From NCBI RefSeq assembly GCF_954871325.1, contig NC_088775.1:70595561-70659560 (forward strand): a DNA stretch of 64,000 nucleotides. The letters are read 5' to 3'. The stretch comes from Gordionus sp. m RMFG-2023. Lineage: Eukaryota > Nematomorpha > Gordioida > Chordodea > Parachordodidae. Positions 10,217-22,305 of this stretch are shown in pieces. Position 1 is the stretch's first letter. Every line of letters starts with the position of its first letter. The translations under genes and the position numbers were made by a program. Under the pieces are notes generated by a model, which ran no database searches, was not told the DNA's origin, and saw only the letters and a program-made list of their open reading frames with translations.

Positions 10217-13117
10217 CGTCAATCTAATTATTGCAACTTTCTGATTACTATTTTTACAAATCAGTAATGCGAAATGTAATGCTATTGCTTTTTTGGGAAA
10301 CGTATATGGCATTAATTATAGTCAAAATTTTCGTTTCACACAAATATAAAGTTAAGAAATTTATATCCAAATTTAACTGCCCCAGAAAAATCCACAATGA
10401 TATATAAGACTGAAATTTATATCATTTTGTTTGTATTACAATTTGTGTAAAGGAATTTATGAAATTTGTAATTTTTTTCTTGATCGTTTTAAAGAAATTT
10501 CTCGGTGATATGAATCTGTTTCATGATTAAAATTTCCTCCCATGACCCTCCTCCCTTCTTAACTATTTAATTAATGAAATATTGGCGACAATATCTATTT
10601 ACTAATCCCAAAATAAAAACTTAAATTGTGAAGTGAAGATATCCAAGTCAATATTATAATGCATTATTAGAAAGTAAAATAAAACAAAATATTTCTAAAA
10701 TTATGTATAAAAAATTAGCTTTAGCCTATATAATTTATATAATTTAATTAGAGATCTGCAAATCCTGGTCCGAACGGGCTTTGGGCCAGACCTAATTTTT
10801 TTTCAAAAAAATCGGCTAGAGCTAGGTCACGCCTAATAATTTTAAAAAAAATCGGGCCGAATTTAAATTTTTATATATTTAATTTTATGAAATAAATAAA
10901 CATAAAATCCTTTAGGCAAGGCAATATTTTCTATTTCTAGAATATTTTTTTATATTGAAAATATATCAAATTTTTCTTTTTAAACAAATTCGAGACGGGG
11001 GACAAATAATTATTATTTTGGGCCAGAATTTTTGACATATAAAAAAATTCGGGAACGGGCCGGGATAATTTTTTAACAGGGCAGATGGAGATGACTATTT
11101 TCAATCTCAAAAATTGATATTAAATTAATTAAGAGTATATAAGAAACTTTTGCCTAATATATTCGAAATATCATTTTTAAATAGTGGTCCCTCAAGTGAA
11201 GTTTCCTAAGGCGCTGTATATGAAAATTAAAAAATTGGGGTGCGATGATTACAATTATCAATTAAAAAATTTTTTTAATAAATGCCGTGTTTAATCTTAT
11301 TCAATTGTTTTTATATATTTTCTTAATGAATGATCCACGTTTCCTATTAATAAAAAAAATTTCTTTCCATTCATATTCATATATTTTTTATATATCTAAT
11401 CTAAGCAATGACCAAGGGACTTATACTACAGGAGGGAGGGTGGTATGACTAAAGATTGTCAAAATTTAAGAGGCGGGGGATGAAGACACTTTCATCATTA
11501 AATAAAATTAGTAGGAGTAATTTAGATTCGAATTTCTATTTTGTCCATTTGAATTTCCTATTTTGATTTGGTAGGGAGGCAAAAAGGGAGTAGAAGGGTA
11601 AATCGTCATTGACATAGGGGGAGGGTTTAAAAGTCCCTCCAATGAATGAATAAAATCAGTAAGGCTCCCTTATTTTTAAATGTATATTTATATTTCACTG
11701 CCTTCAAAGTAATAATCATTTATATATTATATATACCATTTAGTACTTTCAAGCTAGGACTTGTAAAATATAATATTATGAAAGCAATTTTGAACGGGAT
11801 AATTTATTCCGTATGAGAATAAGCACTAGAATTTATTTTATCATTTGTACACATGAATTAGTATTAATTTTAGTTATGTGCAAGATTATTTTGTATTTTA
11901 GTTTGAGAAAAAATAAGCAAATATGTGACCGGATTTTGAAGGAAGTTTCTTTTTTATCTAAAAATATTTTGTAAGTACATAATTTAAATTTTATTTTAAA
12001 CTTTTTAAATAAATTAAATATATAGTATATTTATTAAATTGTAAATGTGTTTTGAATCTAATATATATAAAGATTGATATCTATAAATATAATAAGCATA
12101 ATTAAAGTTCACGTAAATTATAAGTATATTATAAAATTCGAAATATAAAATATAAACGAGATTTTCACTTATAATTTCATATAATTAGGCTAAAAAATTA
12201 ATTTAAAAAAATTATTCACAAATTTTGCAATTTTATTTTACGTAAGGTTTTTTTTCTTCAAAATATATCCGCGATATAATATGTTTAATGTGTTATGTAT
12301 AATTTAATGACGGCAGTTGAAATTAATTTTATTATATATTATTACATTATAATTCTTTGCGTATATATCATATAAATAAAGATAATATTGTGGGGGAGGG
12401 GAGAATGGTCACTATGTTTATAACTATTAAAACAATACTATAGGTTCCGATTAGTAGCGTGTTATTTTTATCAATGTTTGAATTATCAAGATGTGTATAT
12501 TAAGATCAAAAGCAATACGTATGAAACAAAAGTTTACATTTTGCTCAAAAAATGCGATAATAAATACCATAATATTAATAATTTCCTTAATTTATTTATT
12601 TGGAGTGTTTTTTAAAAGCGCGGCAAGGCCAAAATGTTTTAGTAAGGATTCACCAGTTACACATGTTATCAAGAATTTGTAAAATAGTTTAAAAAAATAT
12701 TTTAATCATAAATATAATTTGTAAATAGTATCACTAAAAAAACGAATTGATGGAAGAAATATCATAAAGTAATGCTGAATAATATCAAATTGTGAATATA
12801 TAAAAATATAAGATCACGAACATACTATTAAGATTAACTAATTTACGTTAAAAATCAGGTTGAATGCATATAATTCAAGCTGACATTTAAGAATTATAGG
12901 GGTTTAGAGATACATATCCATTTTTAGGATAATAGGTGTTGTTTTGGGTGTTGTGAAGTATATTTTCGGATTTGTCAAAACTCTTGGCTATCAAATTTAT
13001 AGGAGCTAGAGTATTTAATTCTAAAAAATATTGGATGAGATTGTAAATATAAAGTTTATAATATATATTAAAAATTACTATAAAATATGGTAATTTGAAT
13101 AAGAAGATAATCATTTC
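10217..13117. other. AT-rich intergenic region
   Basis: No supported gene is visible. It contains the GC-rich MITE at 10749-11097 and several G-rich patches (about 11430-11480, 11570-11640 and 12390-12405). A 63-codon frame at 12491-12682 has no recognisable domain and is not called. The segment 12887-13117 lies downstream of the polyadenylation signal of the host gene. Confidence 0.6.
10749..11097. mobile_element. GC-rich-box MITE (hAT-like)
   Basis: It starts TAGAGATCTGCAAATCC and ends GCAGATGGAGATGACTA, giving partly inverted ends of the form TAG..ATCTGC. Inside are repeated GC-rich boxes such as GGGCCAGACC, CGGGCCG and ACGGGCCGGG separated by A/T runs. Flanking octamers AATTTAAT and TTTTCAAT match at five of eight positions, so the duplication is only suggestive. 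Related pieces occur at 18683, 24140, 34150 and 50510. Confidence 0.5.
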
Positions 13118-13123
13118 TTTATT
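13118..13123 (-). terminator. Polyadenylation signal AATAAA
   Basis: The complement reads AATAAA about 82 nt downstream of the stop codon at 13205-13207 of the minus-strand host gene. This spacing suits a short 3' UTR. AT-rich sequence gives many chance matches, so this is inference from position. Confidence 0.4.
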
Positions 13124-13204
13124 GCTTGCTTATGATATTACCTTACTTATAAATTTTCAAATTTTTTTGGCTGCTAGTTCGATAAAGAAAAATCACCAAA
13201 AAAA

Positions 13205-15334
13205 TTAAATATGATTATAACCTCGGATCTTTTGAAAAAGAGGTGATTCGTTGGATACCCTGTCGCGTAGGAGTTGCGAATAATGATAATGAATGGTATT
13301 CTGTTTCAATGGGTCCAAGGGCGAAATTAAATCAGAATTTGTAAGTTTTAAATTTGTAGTTGTCGCAAGGGGATAAGGTGGATAACAAAGAGTTTTTTTG
13401 GGTGATATTTCTATTATCGGGTTATATAAATGCGGGTAGAAGTGTGGAAGCGATTTTTTATCAATTAAATTATTAAGGTTATGTCCCGGCTCCGAAATAT
13501 CGTTGTTGTAGTTCTGGCTGCTGCCAGAGGGAAATCCAGAATAGGATGATTGAAATGAAAATGAATGGTGAGGCGTGTCAGTGTGCAAAAAGGTAGGCAA
13601 TTTTTGGCAAAAGGGCCCCGAGTGAGATATCGAAAAAAGATCGGCAGAATTCGCCGTATAAAAATTATTATTACCCATTTGAGGTTGGGGAATAAAATTG
13701 GAATTAAAATGCATAACAGAAGCTAAAAGTGTTGTGGGATATTGGATCGATTCGTTTATTGGAAGCAAATTTGAAGAACGCGATAAAGGAATATTATTTT
13801 TGACAGGGCTGTAAAACGATTTATTGGGTAGGTGGTAATTATTGGATGGATCCTTTTTTTCCTCCATGTTTCTGCAATTCTTTTCGATAATATTTAGCGA
13901 TCTTATGATGGTCTCGGCGTGACAAGAATCGGACAAAGAAAACTCGATTTGAGAAGTGGGTATATTATCTTCGTTTTGTAACGTGCTAGAATGAGGATAA
14001 TAATCGATATTCGAGCTAGCGGTATCATAGCCATTGAGAATTGTCATGTTTTGACAAAATAAGCTGCTGTTTAGTAATATTAAATCGTGCAAATTAGCAG
14101 GAACGGACTGAGAATATATTATTTTTGGCGTATCTGTATATATGGTTAATATTGAGTCGCTAGATGAAGGATAGTATGTTTCGGAGAAATGTATGTTTGG
14201 GTTCTCGTGAGCAGAAGTGATAAAACTTGGAATGATTGTATGATTCGATAATTCCTTTGTGAAAGGTATGGATTGAGTTTCATTACTGGCGTTATCGGGA
14301 CACTCAAAATCTTCCATTTTATGTTTTTTCTTTTTCCTTCTCATTTTCTTGTCCTTTTCAGCCCTTTTCTTCTTGTTCGTTAAAAATATGTCGCCAAGTT
14401 TGATTGCGTTTGGTTCAGAATCGATTATAGCACTGACATAATAAGGTGATTGGTTCGAATTACTAATATCAATATCGACGTAAGCAGATTCTGTCGAGAA
14501 GCTCCGGACTCTATCGTCGATATTATTGCCGTTAAACTCTTGATCACAAATTTTGGTTAATGGTTTTAAAATATCGATAAAGTGTTCGTTTTGTATATCG
14601 ATGGATTCGGAACAGTGCATAAGCTCATCGTAGCGAACTAATTCACGCTCTAGTCGAGAAATTCTTTCTTCCAATTTAAGTCTCGTCCGGTTAAGGTCTC
14701 TGATTTTCCTAATGTTATTTCTCTCTTCTTCGCTTTCGAATTCGATGCGGTCAATATAGATATTGGAATAATGCGACATTTCCAATAAAAGAGCAAGTGG
14801 CATTTCTTCATCTTCGCACTTAATTTCATGACATTTGCCAAAGTTTGGTGGGCTGTTTTTAGAAGAAAGGTTAGGTACGACTTCATAACTTTGAACATAA
14901 TCGATGTTTCCAATACTATTATTTCCATTTGAGATATGTGAATTGTATTTTGAACTTTGACAATTACTTTGGTTATCGCTTAAATTGTTTGTATCTAACG
15001 GATCGTCATTTTTCCTAACTACCTTCCTAAAAACTAGCTTAAGACTGGGTTGTTTAGAGATATTATTATTTAGTGATGTAGAAAATGGTGCCCCACCTAG
15101 AATGGTAATATTATGTTCATCTAAATTTGGTTCCAAATGTTTTTTGGTATAGAAGGCAGGTAGATCGTTTGAGTCGTCTTTGAAATAATTAAGGTAATCG
15201 TTGTTGGCGTTTCTCAAATTATAAGAAATCTTAGGTAGAGAGAACTGTTGCTGATTCGTGTGAACTGAAGGCAAGGGCGAAGAATTTATTATAGAGATGT
15301 TTGAAGCTGAAGGATGGAGGAACCGTGATATGAT
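13205..15334 (-). CDS. Terminal exon of an Asn/Ser-rich, coiled-coil nuclear-type protein (unidentified)
   Basis: This is an uninterrupted 710-codon exon ending at 13205-13207. An in-frame stop lies just upstream of an acceptor (TTTAAACATAG, exon from 15334), and no ATG opens the frame, so it is a 3' exon and not a whole gene. The protein is low-complexity and Asn/Ser-rich. Near the N-terminal third is SLKLVFRKVVRK, then an acidic stretch and MPLALLLEMSHYSNIY, followed by a charged heptad-like segment (EEERNNIRKIRDLNRTRLKL.. to ..SRLERELVRYDEL) that should form a coiled coil. A lysine/arginine cluster KKRAEKDKKMRRKKKKHK is a strong nuclear-localisation candidate. Basic and acidic patches with disordered tails suggest a chromatin or transcription cofactor, but I do not recognise the family. 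Higher GC and an intact frame set it apart from the relics around it. Confidence 0.75.
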   Translation of the reverse strand: MISRFLHPSASNISIINSSPLPSVHTNQQQFSLPKISYNLRNANNDYLNYFKDDSNDLPAFYTKKHLEPNLDEHNITILGGAPFSTSLNNNISKQPSLKLVFRKVVRKNDDPLDTNNLSDNQSNCQSSKYNSHISNGNNSIGNIDYVQSYEVVPNLSSKNSPPNFGKCHEIKCEDEEMPLALLLEMSHYSNIYIDRIEFESEEERNNIRKIRDLNRTRLKLEERISRLERELVRYDELMHCSESIDIQNEHFIDILKPLTKICDQEFNGNNIDDRVRSFSTESAYVDIDISNSNQSPYYVSAIIDSEPNAIKLGDIFLTNKKKRAEKDKKMRRKKKKHKMEDFECPDNASNETQSIPFTKELSNHTIIPSFITSAHENPNIHFSETYYPSSSDSILTIYTDTPKIIYSQSVPANLHDLILLNSSLFCQNMTILNGYDTASSNIDYYPHSSTLQNEDNIPTSQIEFSLSDSCHAETIIRSLNIIEKNCRNMEEKKDPSNNYHLPNKSFYSPVKNNIPLSRSSNLLPINESIQYPTTLLASVMHFNSNFIPQPQMGNNNFYTANSADLFSISHSGPFCQKLPTFLHTDTPHHSFSFQSSYSGFPSGSSQNYNNDISEPGHNLNNLIDKKSLPHFYPHLYNPIIEISPKKTLCYPPYPLATTTNLKLTNSDLISPLDPLKQNTIHYHYSQLLRDRVSNESPLFQKIRGYNHI

Positions 15335-15534
15335 CTATGTTTAAAAAGAATTTAATTGGATTAATATATTAAATATTACTGTTAATGAAAATACTTTTTG
15401 CTTTAAAGACTTAACACATTTTGACTTAAAAAAATATTATATAATGTATATATCATTGGAATTATATAAGTTTTAAGAATAATATTCTTATAGTGATTCA
15501 AAAATGGTAAAATAATAAAAAAATTAGCACAACC

Positions 15535-15655
15535 TGGCTGGACAAATTTTTAAAAATATTTTTTTTGGAAGATTTTGCACAGGCTGCCCGGCGGGGTCGA
15601 AAGTGAGCTGGGCTTTGAGCTGTGTAAATCTCTCAAAGAAATAAAAAGTTATAAA
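15535..15655. repeat. GC-rich repeat fragment inside the host intron
   Basis: A short block with ACCTGGCTGG, CTGCCCGGCGGGG and GCTGGGCTTTGAGCTG separated by A/T runs interrupts otherwise AT-rich intron sequence. It resembles the boxes of the GC-rich MITE family (10749-11097). No ends could be defined. Confidence 0.35.
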
Positions 15656-16152
15656 TTATGCTCGTCATGCCAAATTCCAAAAGATGGCATATAAATGATA
15701 TATGAATATTAAAATTAAATATCAAAATTAGGATTTAAGTTTGCATTAAGGTTAGGTGTTATTTTCATTTTAATTTTAGATCAAGGACACCCCATTATAT
15801 CATTTGTAAAATTTTTTAAATTAAATTTACTGAGAGAATATTCATATTAAATTTGCTATTTAAAAAAAATAGTAATCGTATAGGTGGTTCATTAATATTG
15901 GCCTAAATAAGGATTAATAATATTATTTAAGAATCGCTAAGAAAAGACGCTAGATATTAAAACTATCTGCATAAAAAAATAATAGTTATAACTTCTGATA
16001 TAGGTAATTTCATTTTAATCCTCAAGCCAACTCGCCTGATTACAAACTATTTTTAATATGTATTTTTAAAAAAAAGTTCCTTGGAGATCTTTCTTCAATA
16101 TATATGTAATTTATTCATTTTTTGTTTCAACAATCATAATCCAAACAATTAC

Positions 16153-16550
16153 ACTGATATCGCGAGTAGTTTTAACTGAGTTATCACTTTCTTTGGAACT
16201 TGCTTTTCTCCCAGGAACTTTTGGCCTTTTCCTAGCCATCCCATAGGCATCATTGCAAATACAATTTGTAGTATTATCATTAGCTCCGCGTATCAAATTA
16301 TAATCGTATGTATTGATATTATCGTTAGATACCAGTTTATCTCGAAGACTTTTGATATTTTGTCGCACTGTTCGTGAATATTTAAGATTTGGAACGTTAA
16401 TAACGTTATTATTGTCATAGTTTGAGCAAATGGGAATTTTAAGTTTAACAGAAGGAGAACAAAAAGAAGTAGACTTGGTAGAGGTTGTAAATTTTACCGT
16501 GTGGTCCTCGAGTAGTCCATCGTTAGGTAAAATATCACTGTGCCTTTTTC
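16153..16550 (-). CDS. Upstream exon of the same Asn/Ser-rich host gene
   Basis: This exon of about 132 codons is bounded by an acceptor (ACAAAATTGCAG, exon from 16550) and a donor (AGT|GTAATT, intron from 16152). It ends in phase 0, which joins ..TTRDIS in frame to the next exon's IISRFLHPS at 15334 and supports one gene across an 818-nt intron (15335-16152). The encoded part includes SVKLKIPICSNYDNNNV, YSRTVRQNIKSLRDKL and a basic stretch MARKRPKVPGRKASSKES that could add nuclear targeting. The acceptor leaves a codon split after its first base, so at least one further 5' exon is needed. I cannot identify it among the short frames at higher coordinates. The product is unidentified. Confidence 0.65.
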
Positions 16551-18682
16551 CTGCAATTTTGTAAAAAAAATATATACATAAATTTTGAGAGAAAAGAACT
16601 GAAAATTTAAAAATGTGCACACATGGGCTTAATATTACTTTTTTTGTACCAACTTATTATTATTCTTGAAAGATACAAATCGTAAATTTCGATAAAGTTG
16701 AAAACTCCTTTCATATTAATTTTAGAGGATGAATTATAGCGCTCCCCTCCCCCCCCCCCCATTTTATATAATTTTTTACTTTTTAAGTGATAACTATAGA
16801 TGGCGCTAATATCAAGTAAATTCAATTTAAAGTATATGAGATAAATCTATATATCTTAATTACCATAAATAATACGTGATAAAAAATTTAAGTTTGGGGG
16901 TGCGAACTAGTCACGATCTTAATTTTATAAATAAGAGTTTAGATTAAATGGAAATATATAGTGGTCACAAAATATTACGAAAAAATTTTTGAGTATTTGA
17001 AAACCAGGACTTACGGAAATGTCTTGAAAATGCTTGAGGTAATAATACTTTTGAACATATATCACATATAACGAGGTTAAAGTTTTGATTCCAGCAAGGT
17101 GAAAAATGCCCGTAATAAATTAAATCTATAATAATATAAGTATTAAAAAAGTTTTTATATCTTATAAAACAATTAACACCATACCATTTTAAACAATGGG
17201 CGGTTTATGTTTTTGTCTAGGATTATTTGGGTAAACAAAAGCTATAAAACTGGATAGCTAAGAGGTAAAATTCTCGTTCGCCACCAATTTAATCATCTAA
17301 GATTTTGATAAGAAGGGATCAGAGATCCACCAAACTTAAAAATTATTGTAGATTAAACAATTGTATCTACTAAAAATAAATGAATATAAAAAATCTGATC
17401 CCATCTGAATCAGTGGCGTCAATTCATAGCTCGTATCATGGATACTTAGCTTGCGCTCATCGCCAGTGACTAACTAAACTAACATGAGGGCAGAGTTGCA
17501 ATATTATTTTTGAGAGCTTCACTACTTTTCAATTAATTATAATAATAAACTCTAGTTATAAATATGAAAATTAATTTATGATTTCATTAAAAAGTTATTT
17601 TAATTTTTATATATTGAAATTTTAATTACAAAATATAATAACGTATTGTTTATATAAAATAAACACCGTTAGCCTTCATCCCATTTGCTGAATAAATATT
17701 TTACAAAAAATATCAATACAGATATTAATCTTATCTATCGTGTAAAACTATCAAAATATTAAAATGTCTGAAATATAGATAGATGAGAAGTATAAGTAGA
17801 ATTATGCTGTAAAATAAAATGCGTTCCTAATAATATTATTAATAAAATGTTCAATAGTTAACAAGAATATAAAGTTCAAATTAAGTAATTCATTAAAACG
17901 TTTTCTTTGGGATATAAAACAGTCTACGAAGCCATAATAGTCATATCTATGGGCAATAAATTCTACATCTTTGAAAATATTGCAGATTAAAAAAAATTTT
18001 TTTATATTAGAAAAAACTCGCTCATCTAACGATTATAACAAAAATAGTAATTAGTAATTAATATTTTTTATAAAGTGGCAAAGCTACTTTTTGAAAATGG
18101 TAGTTCCATAACTTTTTTAAGTTGAGGTAGTGCGCTTTTTTTAAAATTAGCCTTAACACTGCATAAATGCAGTCAAATTATGGTTAATTCGAAAATTTCT
18201 TTAAAAAAAAAATTTAAAAAAAAATGATGGACAGTTTGAATAAAGTATAATTTAAAAGAAATGTATACACCTGCCTAATATAATTTGAATAATTTTTACG
18301 TTAGTATCTTAAGATATATATAAATAATAAAAAGGCAATCATTTAAGTCACCTCTGAATAATACCATCAAATAACCTTTTTTTTAAAAAAAAATAAATTA
18401 ATATAATGTTACGATATTTGGAAATAGAAAAATAGAACATTAAAAAAATATAGAACAAGATTATTTGACTTTTGATTATTATTTTTTTTTGGGAGGGGGG
18501 GGGGGGTTAAATTTTGTCATTTTCAAAATAATAATAATAAACAAGTTAACGCGAGGGAACTAAAGATTTTATACTGATACCGTTGGTACCGGTCAATACT
18601 TTTAATTTTTAGTGATTCGGCGACAATTTAAATTTTTACGATTGTCATTATAAGAGAGTACCTGATTTTAAATTTCATATAT
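16551..18682. other. AT-rich region upstream of the visible host exons
   Basis: It should contain the missing 5' exon(s) and promoter of the minus-strand host gene, but none can be chosen by eye. It holds a poly-C run at about 16748-16760, a poly-G run at about 18490-18508 and a tRNA-Gly-like half at 17249-17285. Nothing else is supported. Confidence 0.5.
17249..17285 (+). pseudogene. 5' half of a tRNA-Gly-like sequence
   Basis: TAGCTAAGAGG fits the A box, and GGTAAAATTCTCG with TTCGCCAC resembles the D-arm and anticodon region of animal tRNA-Gly(GCC). The expected T-arm does not follow. It is a truncated tRNA relic or the head of a tRNA-derived SINE. Confidence 0.35.
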
Positions 18683-19029
18683 TAATTAATAATAAAATAT
18701 TGAAGGCCCAAACAAGGCCAAGGCTATAAAATAATATGCTTTTAAAAATTGGGCCTGAGATAAAAAAATTATAAAAAGGGGCCGAGCCCAAGAACATATT
18801 GTAGATTATATATAATAGAGGTTTGCGCCGGACCAACTTGCGCAAAATATTTTTACGACCCGGGAAATTTTTTTTTAAACCTAGAATTAGACAAATTTTT
18901 GTTTTTACTCCATAAAAAAAATTATTACAAGCGGGTAGGAAAAAATTATTAAACGAGTCTAATAAAAAAAATTTAAGGGAAGGGCCTAAAAAAATTTTCA
19001 AAAATTTGTAAGGCCCTAGTCGGTCTCTA
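18683..19029. mobile_element. GC-rich-box MITE
   Basis: It has repeated boxes GAAGGCCC, AAGGCCAAGG, TTGGGCCTGAG, GGGGCCGAGCCC, CGACCCGGG and AAGGGCCT separated by A/T runs. The right end reads GTCGGTCTCTA, the inverse of TAGAGACC. Flanks share TCATATA (TCATATAT at 18675-18682, TCATATAA at 19030-19037), a plausible 8-bp duplication with one change. The left end is degraded. A 108-codon minus-strand frame through it is a repeat artefact. Confidence 0.5.
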
Positions 19030-21070
19030 TCATATAATGGATTATCTTTTTTATAAAAAATACCGTTAAATAAATTCGAAAAAATTCATACATGATTTTA
19101 TTAATATTATGTTCGGGTTAGGTGGAGAATTTTTGGATTCAAAAAATGCCTTTTATCGGGTATAAAAAAATGGTTTTCGGTGGGTCTCTAGTTTAAACTA
19201 ACTTTGATTTTACAGGAAAACGAACTTTAAAAAATCCATAAAACGATAACTTATTTTATTACAATAACACTATTAAAAATGAATTTTGGGGTTTTTTTTA
19301 ATGCAAAGGCCCAGGTCTATTTCTTCAATAAATGGAATGAGAACCCACGTAAAAACGGCGAAGATTTTTCCAATATTCATCAATATGATATGTGAAGAGG
19401 GTTTAATTTAAAAGAAATGAGATTTTTTTAAAATTTTTTTTATTAACCTTGATAATTAAAAGTTTTTTTTAAACTAAGTAAATATTGTAAATAAACAAAA
19501 TATTCTCGATAATAAATCCAAGAAATAAAATTTTAACAAAAAATATTTAGTATAATATTATATAAACTGATTAATAATTAGGTTTCAGATTTATTATTAT
19601 TAAAATAAAATAATACTCAACATATTTATCAATTTTATATTATATTTGGTGAAATATACCTTGTCTGCAAAAGAATAAAATATACTATACCTCATGGAAA
19701 ATAAGCTCACCCCCGCTAAATTATATATCATAATGTCCGAATTAATTTAAATATATTATATGACAATGTTCCATATTCAATCCATCATAAAAATAATTTT
19801 TTTTATAATGGATATATTTATTAAAAATTTGCACGACGCGAAGCCCGATAACTCGTGCAAATTTTTACAAGCAAAGTCGGTCCAAAATTTCGTAAAATTG
19901 TTGTGAACTTAAAAGAATTCAAATTTACGAGCAGGGCAATTCTTTCAAAATTTTCATCCAGATCGAATAAATTTTAAAGACCAGTAAACCTTTCATAAAA
20001 TTTTAAGGGTGCCCACTGTGCAGATTGTAATAATAGGTTATGTATAAATGAGTGATCTGGACCTCAAAGAACATCAAATCGAAACAAGACAAAATAACAT
20101 GAAAATGAGTTATTCCTTCCGATACAATCCAAATTATGTAGAACAGAATGAAATACTTGCTTTCGAGGATGGTTAAGCTGCCTTATTTTCATCAATTTGC
20201 TCCAATAAGATGAAAAAACTTACTTAATGCTAACTGTTCGCCCTAAAAAGCTTAATTGTTAGATATCATCGATTTCATTCTATTCTTCTCTTATAAAAAA
20301 TTGCGTCCCAAATTCGTTAGATATAGACATCGATTGATTTTAATAAATTATAACTCATTAAAATTTCTAAAATAAAGCTCAATGGCACCCGTTGTATTAT
20401 CTATTCAAGAATATCCATCACCTGTGATGGGTGATTTCTAGTAGGGACAAACATGATAATGAAGAATAGAATATCTTCGATTCTGTATAATCTGTAACCA
20501 ACATTCAAAAAAGGCAAAAAAAAGGAGAAGAATGGACTCAATGTACAAGGTGTTTGGAATGGTCATATGCGAATTGCCAATAATGACTCCTAATATCCAC
20601 CCAAAATGCTTAGATTCATTTTTTTGTAATTAACTCTAATTCCTTTATATATGGTAAATAATTCAATTTAAGTTTTTCTTGATTTTACACTTAATTTATG
20701 TTTGGCATATTATCCTCATACTTTTGCCATCTAATCCGGGCATGATGATGAAAAAACTCCACTAAATCTTAAATAGCGCTCATGTAGAGGTAAAAACCTC
20801 CATTTTTTGTCTTGTTGCCGAAGGTTTAAACTATTATATATTAAAATCGGTTGAAAATCCTTGCCAGCAGACCTTGGTCTCCTAAATAGCTATATTTTAA
20901 ATCATATTATATATTATATTATTAATATAATCGCCGTAATCTAGAAATGAACGTTTTCGTATAACCTTAATGTTAATTTTTATTTTTGGTATCAACTTTC
21001 CTATCTTCGTAATGTTAAATAAATCGAATGTTAAATTTTTTTTTAAAAGAAAATATTATTTAAAAAATAT
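19030..21070. other. AT-rich intergenic region
   Basis: It includes a degraded block with GC-bearing boxes at about 19810-20030 (ACGCGAAGCCCG, GCAAAGTCGGTCC, GAGCAGGGC) that looks like another decayed MITE. The PHD-like scrap at 20478-20583 also lies here. No intact gene is visible. Confidence 0.5.
20478..20583 (+). pseudogene. PHD/zinc-ribbon-like protein tail, probably from a transposase
   Basis: Two short frames give RFCIICNQHSKKAKKK and then EEWTQCTRCLEWSYANC before a stop, with a frame change in the poly-A run between them. The spacing C-x2-C .. W-x2-C-x2-C-x4-W-x4-C resembles the cysteine-rich tails found on pogo/Tigger-type transposases. The expected histidine is absent. No transposase core was recognised upstream. 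Confidence 0.3.
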
Positions 21071-21142
21071 TCTTACATCAACGAGATTCGAACCACTGAC
21101 TTAACGTTCGTTAAGCAAGCGTTCTTTCCACTCAACCCCCTT
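21071..21142 (-). pseudogene. tRNA-like sequence (B box intact)
   Basis: On the minus strand GGTTCGAATCTC (complement of 21083-21094) is a good B box. GGTTGAGTGGAAAGAACGC (complement of about 21119-21137) is tRNA D-arm-like, with a possible anticodon hairpin AACG..CGTT between them. The T-stem pairs poorly, so it is more likely a tRNA pseudogene or SINE head than a working tRNA. Confidence 0.4.
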
Positions 21143-21330
21143 CTATTTTAAATTTCTATTACAATTCTTCTTATATATGAAAATATATTTTGATAAATTA
21201 ATTAACATTAATTTGTTTATTATTAAACTCTTATCTTTATTGGTTTAAATTTTTTCCATCTTTTAATTATATTAAAAAAAATACAAAAATTATGATTGTT
21301 CCCACGCTTTTGCAAGGACATATGTGTTCC

Positions 21331-21773
21331 AATGAAAAAATATATACTAAAAATATTGTGTATCTATTGCCTACCTTCAAGTATAAGTAAACATATTTTG
21401 TAAATATATATCTTATTTCCTTTAAGGATATTTAATAACATTTTTTCAAATAACGCCTGAATATATTCCAAACTTTTATTACTTTTGCCATGGATCTAAA
21501 AGAGGTATATTTTCAAATTGTTTTTCTTTTACTTTTATATTTTAGACATGCTTTCTAATGAAAAAATATTGTGTATACATCTATTTTATAATACCATCAC
21601 CTTCAGGTATAAGTAAACATATACTATATATCTATATCATATTTCCATTAAGGATATTTAAAAGTTAACATTTTTTCAAACAACACTTGAATATATACCA
21701 TACTTTATTTCCTTTTGCCATGGATCTAGAGGTATATTTTCAAATTGTTTTTCTTTTACTATTATATTTTAAA
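21331..21773. repeat. Two-copy tandem duplication (~220-bp unit)
   Basis: Copies at 21331-21547 and 21557-21773 share AATGAAAAAATAT, CAGGTATAAGTAAACATAT, AAGGATATTTAA, CATTTTTTCAAA, TTTTGCCATGGATCTA and CAAATTGTTTTTCTTTTAC in the same order. They are moderately diverged. No coding potential is visible. Confidence 0.75.
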
Positions 21774-21864
21774 TTTAAACAAATCAGTATAATAAAAAAG
21801 TCTCTCATAGTCATAGCAAAAATAGTCAATATGAGCTTGGTCTAATCATTTAATCATCCTCAAC

Positions 21865-22305
21865 ATGGGATAGGGAAAAGAACCCCCAAATATTACTTTA
21901 CAAAGGTACTATTTATTTTTATAAATATGGATTTTGACAAAGGAAAAAAATTCAAGATAATTTGATTTGGGCTAAGGATTTCTTGTGGTGATATATCAGA
22001 CTAATGCTTATCCTAATTCTCAGTTTTGGAGATATCTAATATCTACTTTTTGGTAAAATTATTAATATTATAAATTATATGGGATAGGGAAAAGAACCCC
22101 CAAATAATCTTATTTTACAAAGGTATTATTTAATTTTTATAAATACAGATTTTAACATTCAAGGAAGATAAATTCAAGACATTTTGATTTGGGCTAAGGA
22201 TTTCTTTCTGTGATATACCAAAGTAATGCTTATTCTACATACTCAGTTTTGGATACATCTATTATTATACCTACTTTTTTGGTAAAATTATTAATATTAT
22301 ATATT
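21865..22305. repeat. Second two-copy tandem duplication (~215-bp unit)
   Basis: Copies at 21865-22078 and 22079-22305 both start ATGGGATAGGGAAAAGAACC and share GATTTGGGCTAAGGATTTCT and TTTTGGTAAAATTATTAATA in order. They lie just downstream of the 21331-21773 pair and are unrelated to it in sequence. Confidence 0.75.

Noticed and set aside
15272-15274. Treating the 689-codon frame as a gene that starts at 15274
   Set aside because: The first codon is TTG, the frame stays open upstream to an acceptor at 15335, and an upstream exon joins in phase. It is an internal/terminal exon.
18675-19001. 108-codon minus-strand frame with hydrophobic composition
   Set aside because: It lies entirely within the GC-box MITE and follows its repeats.
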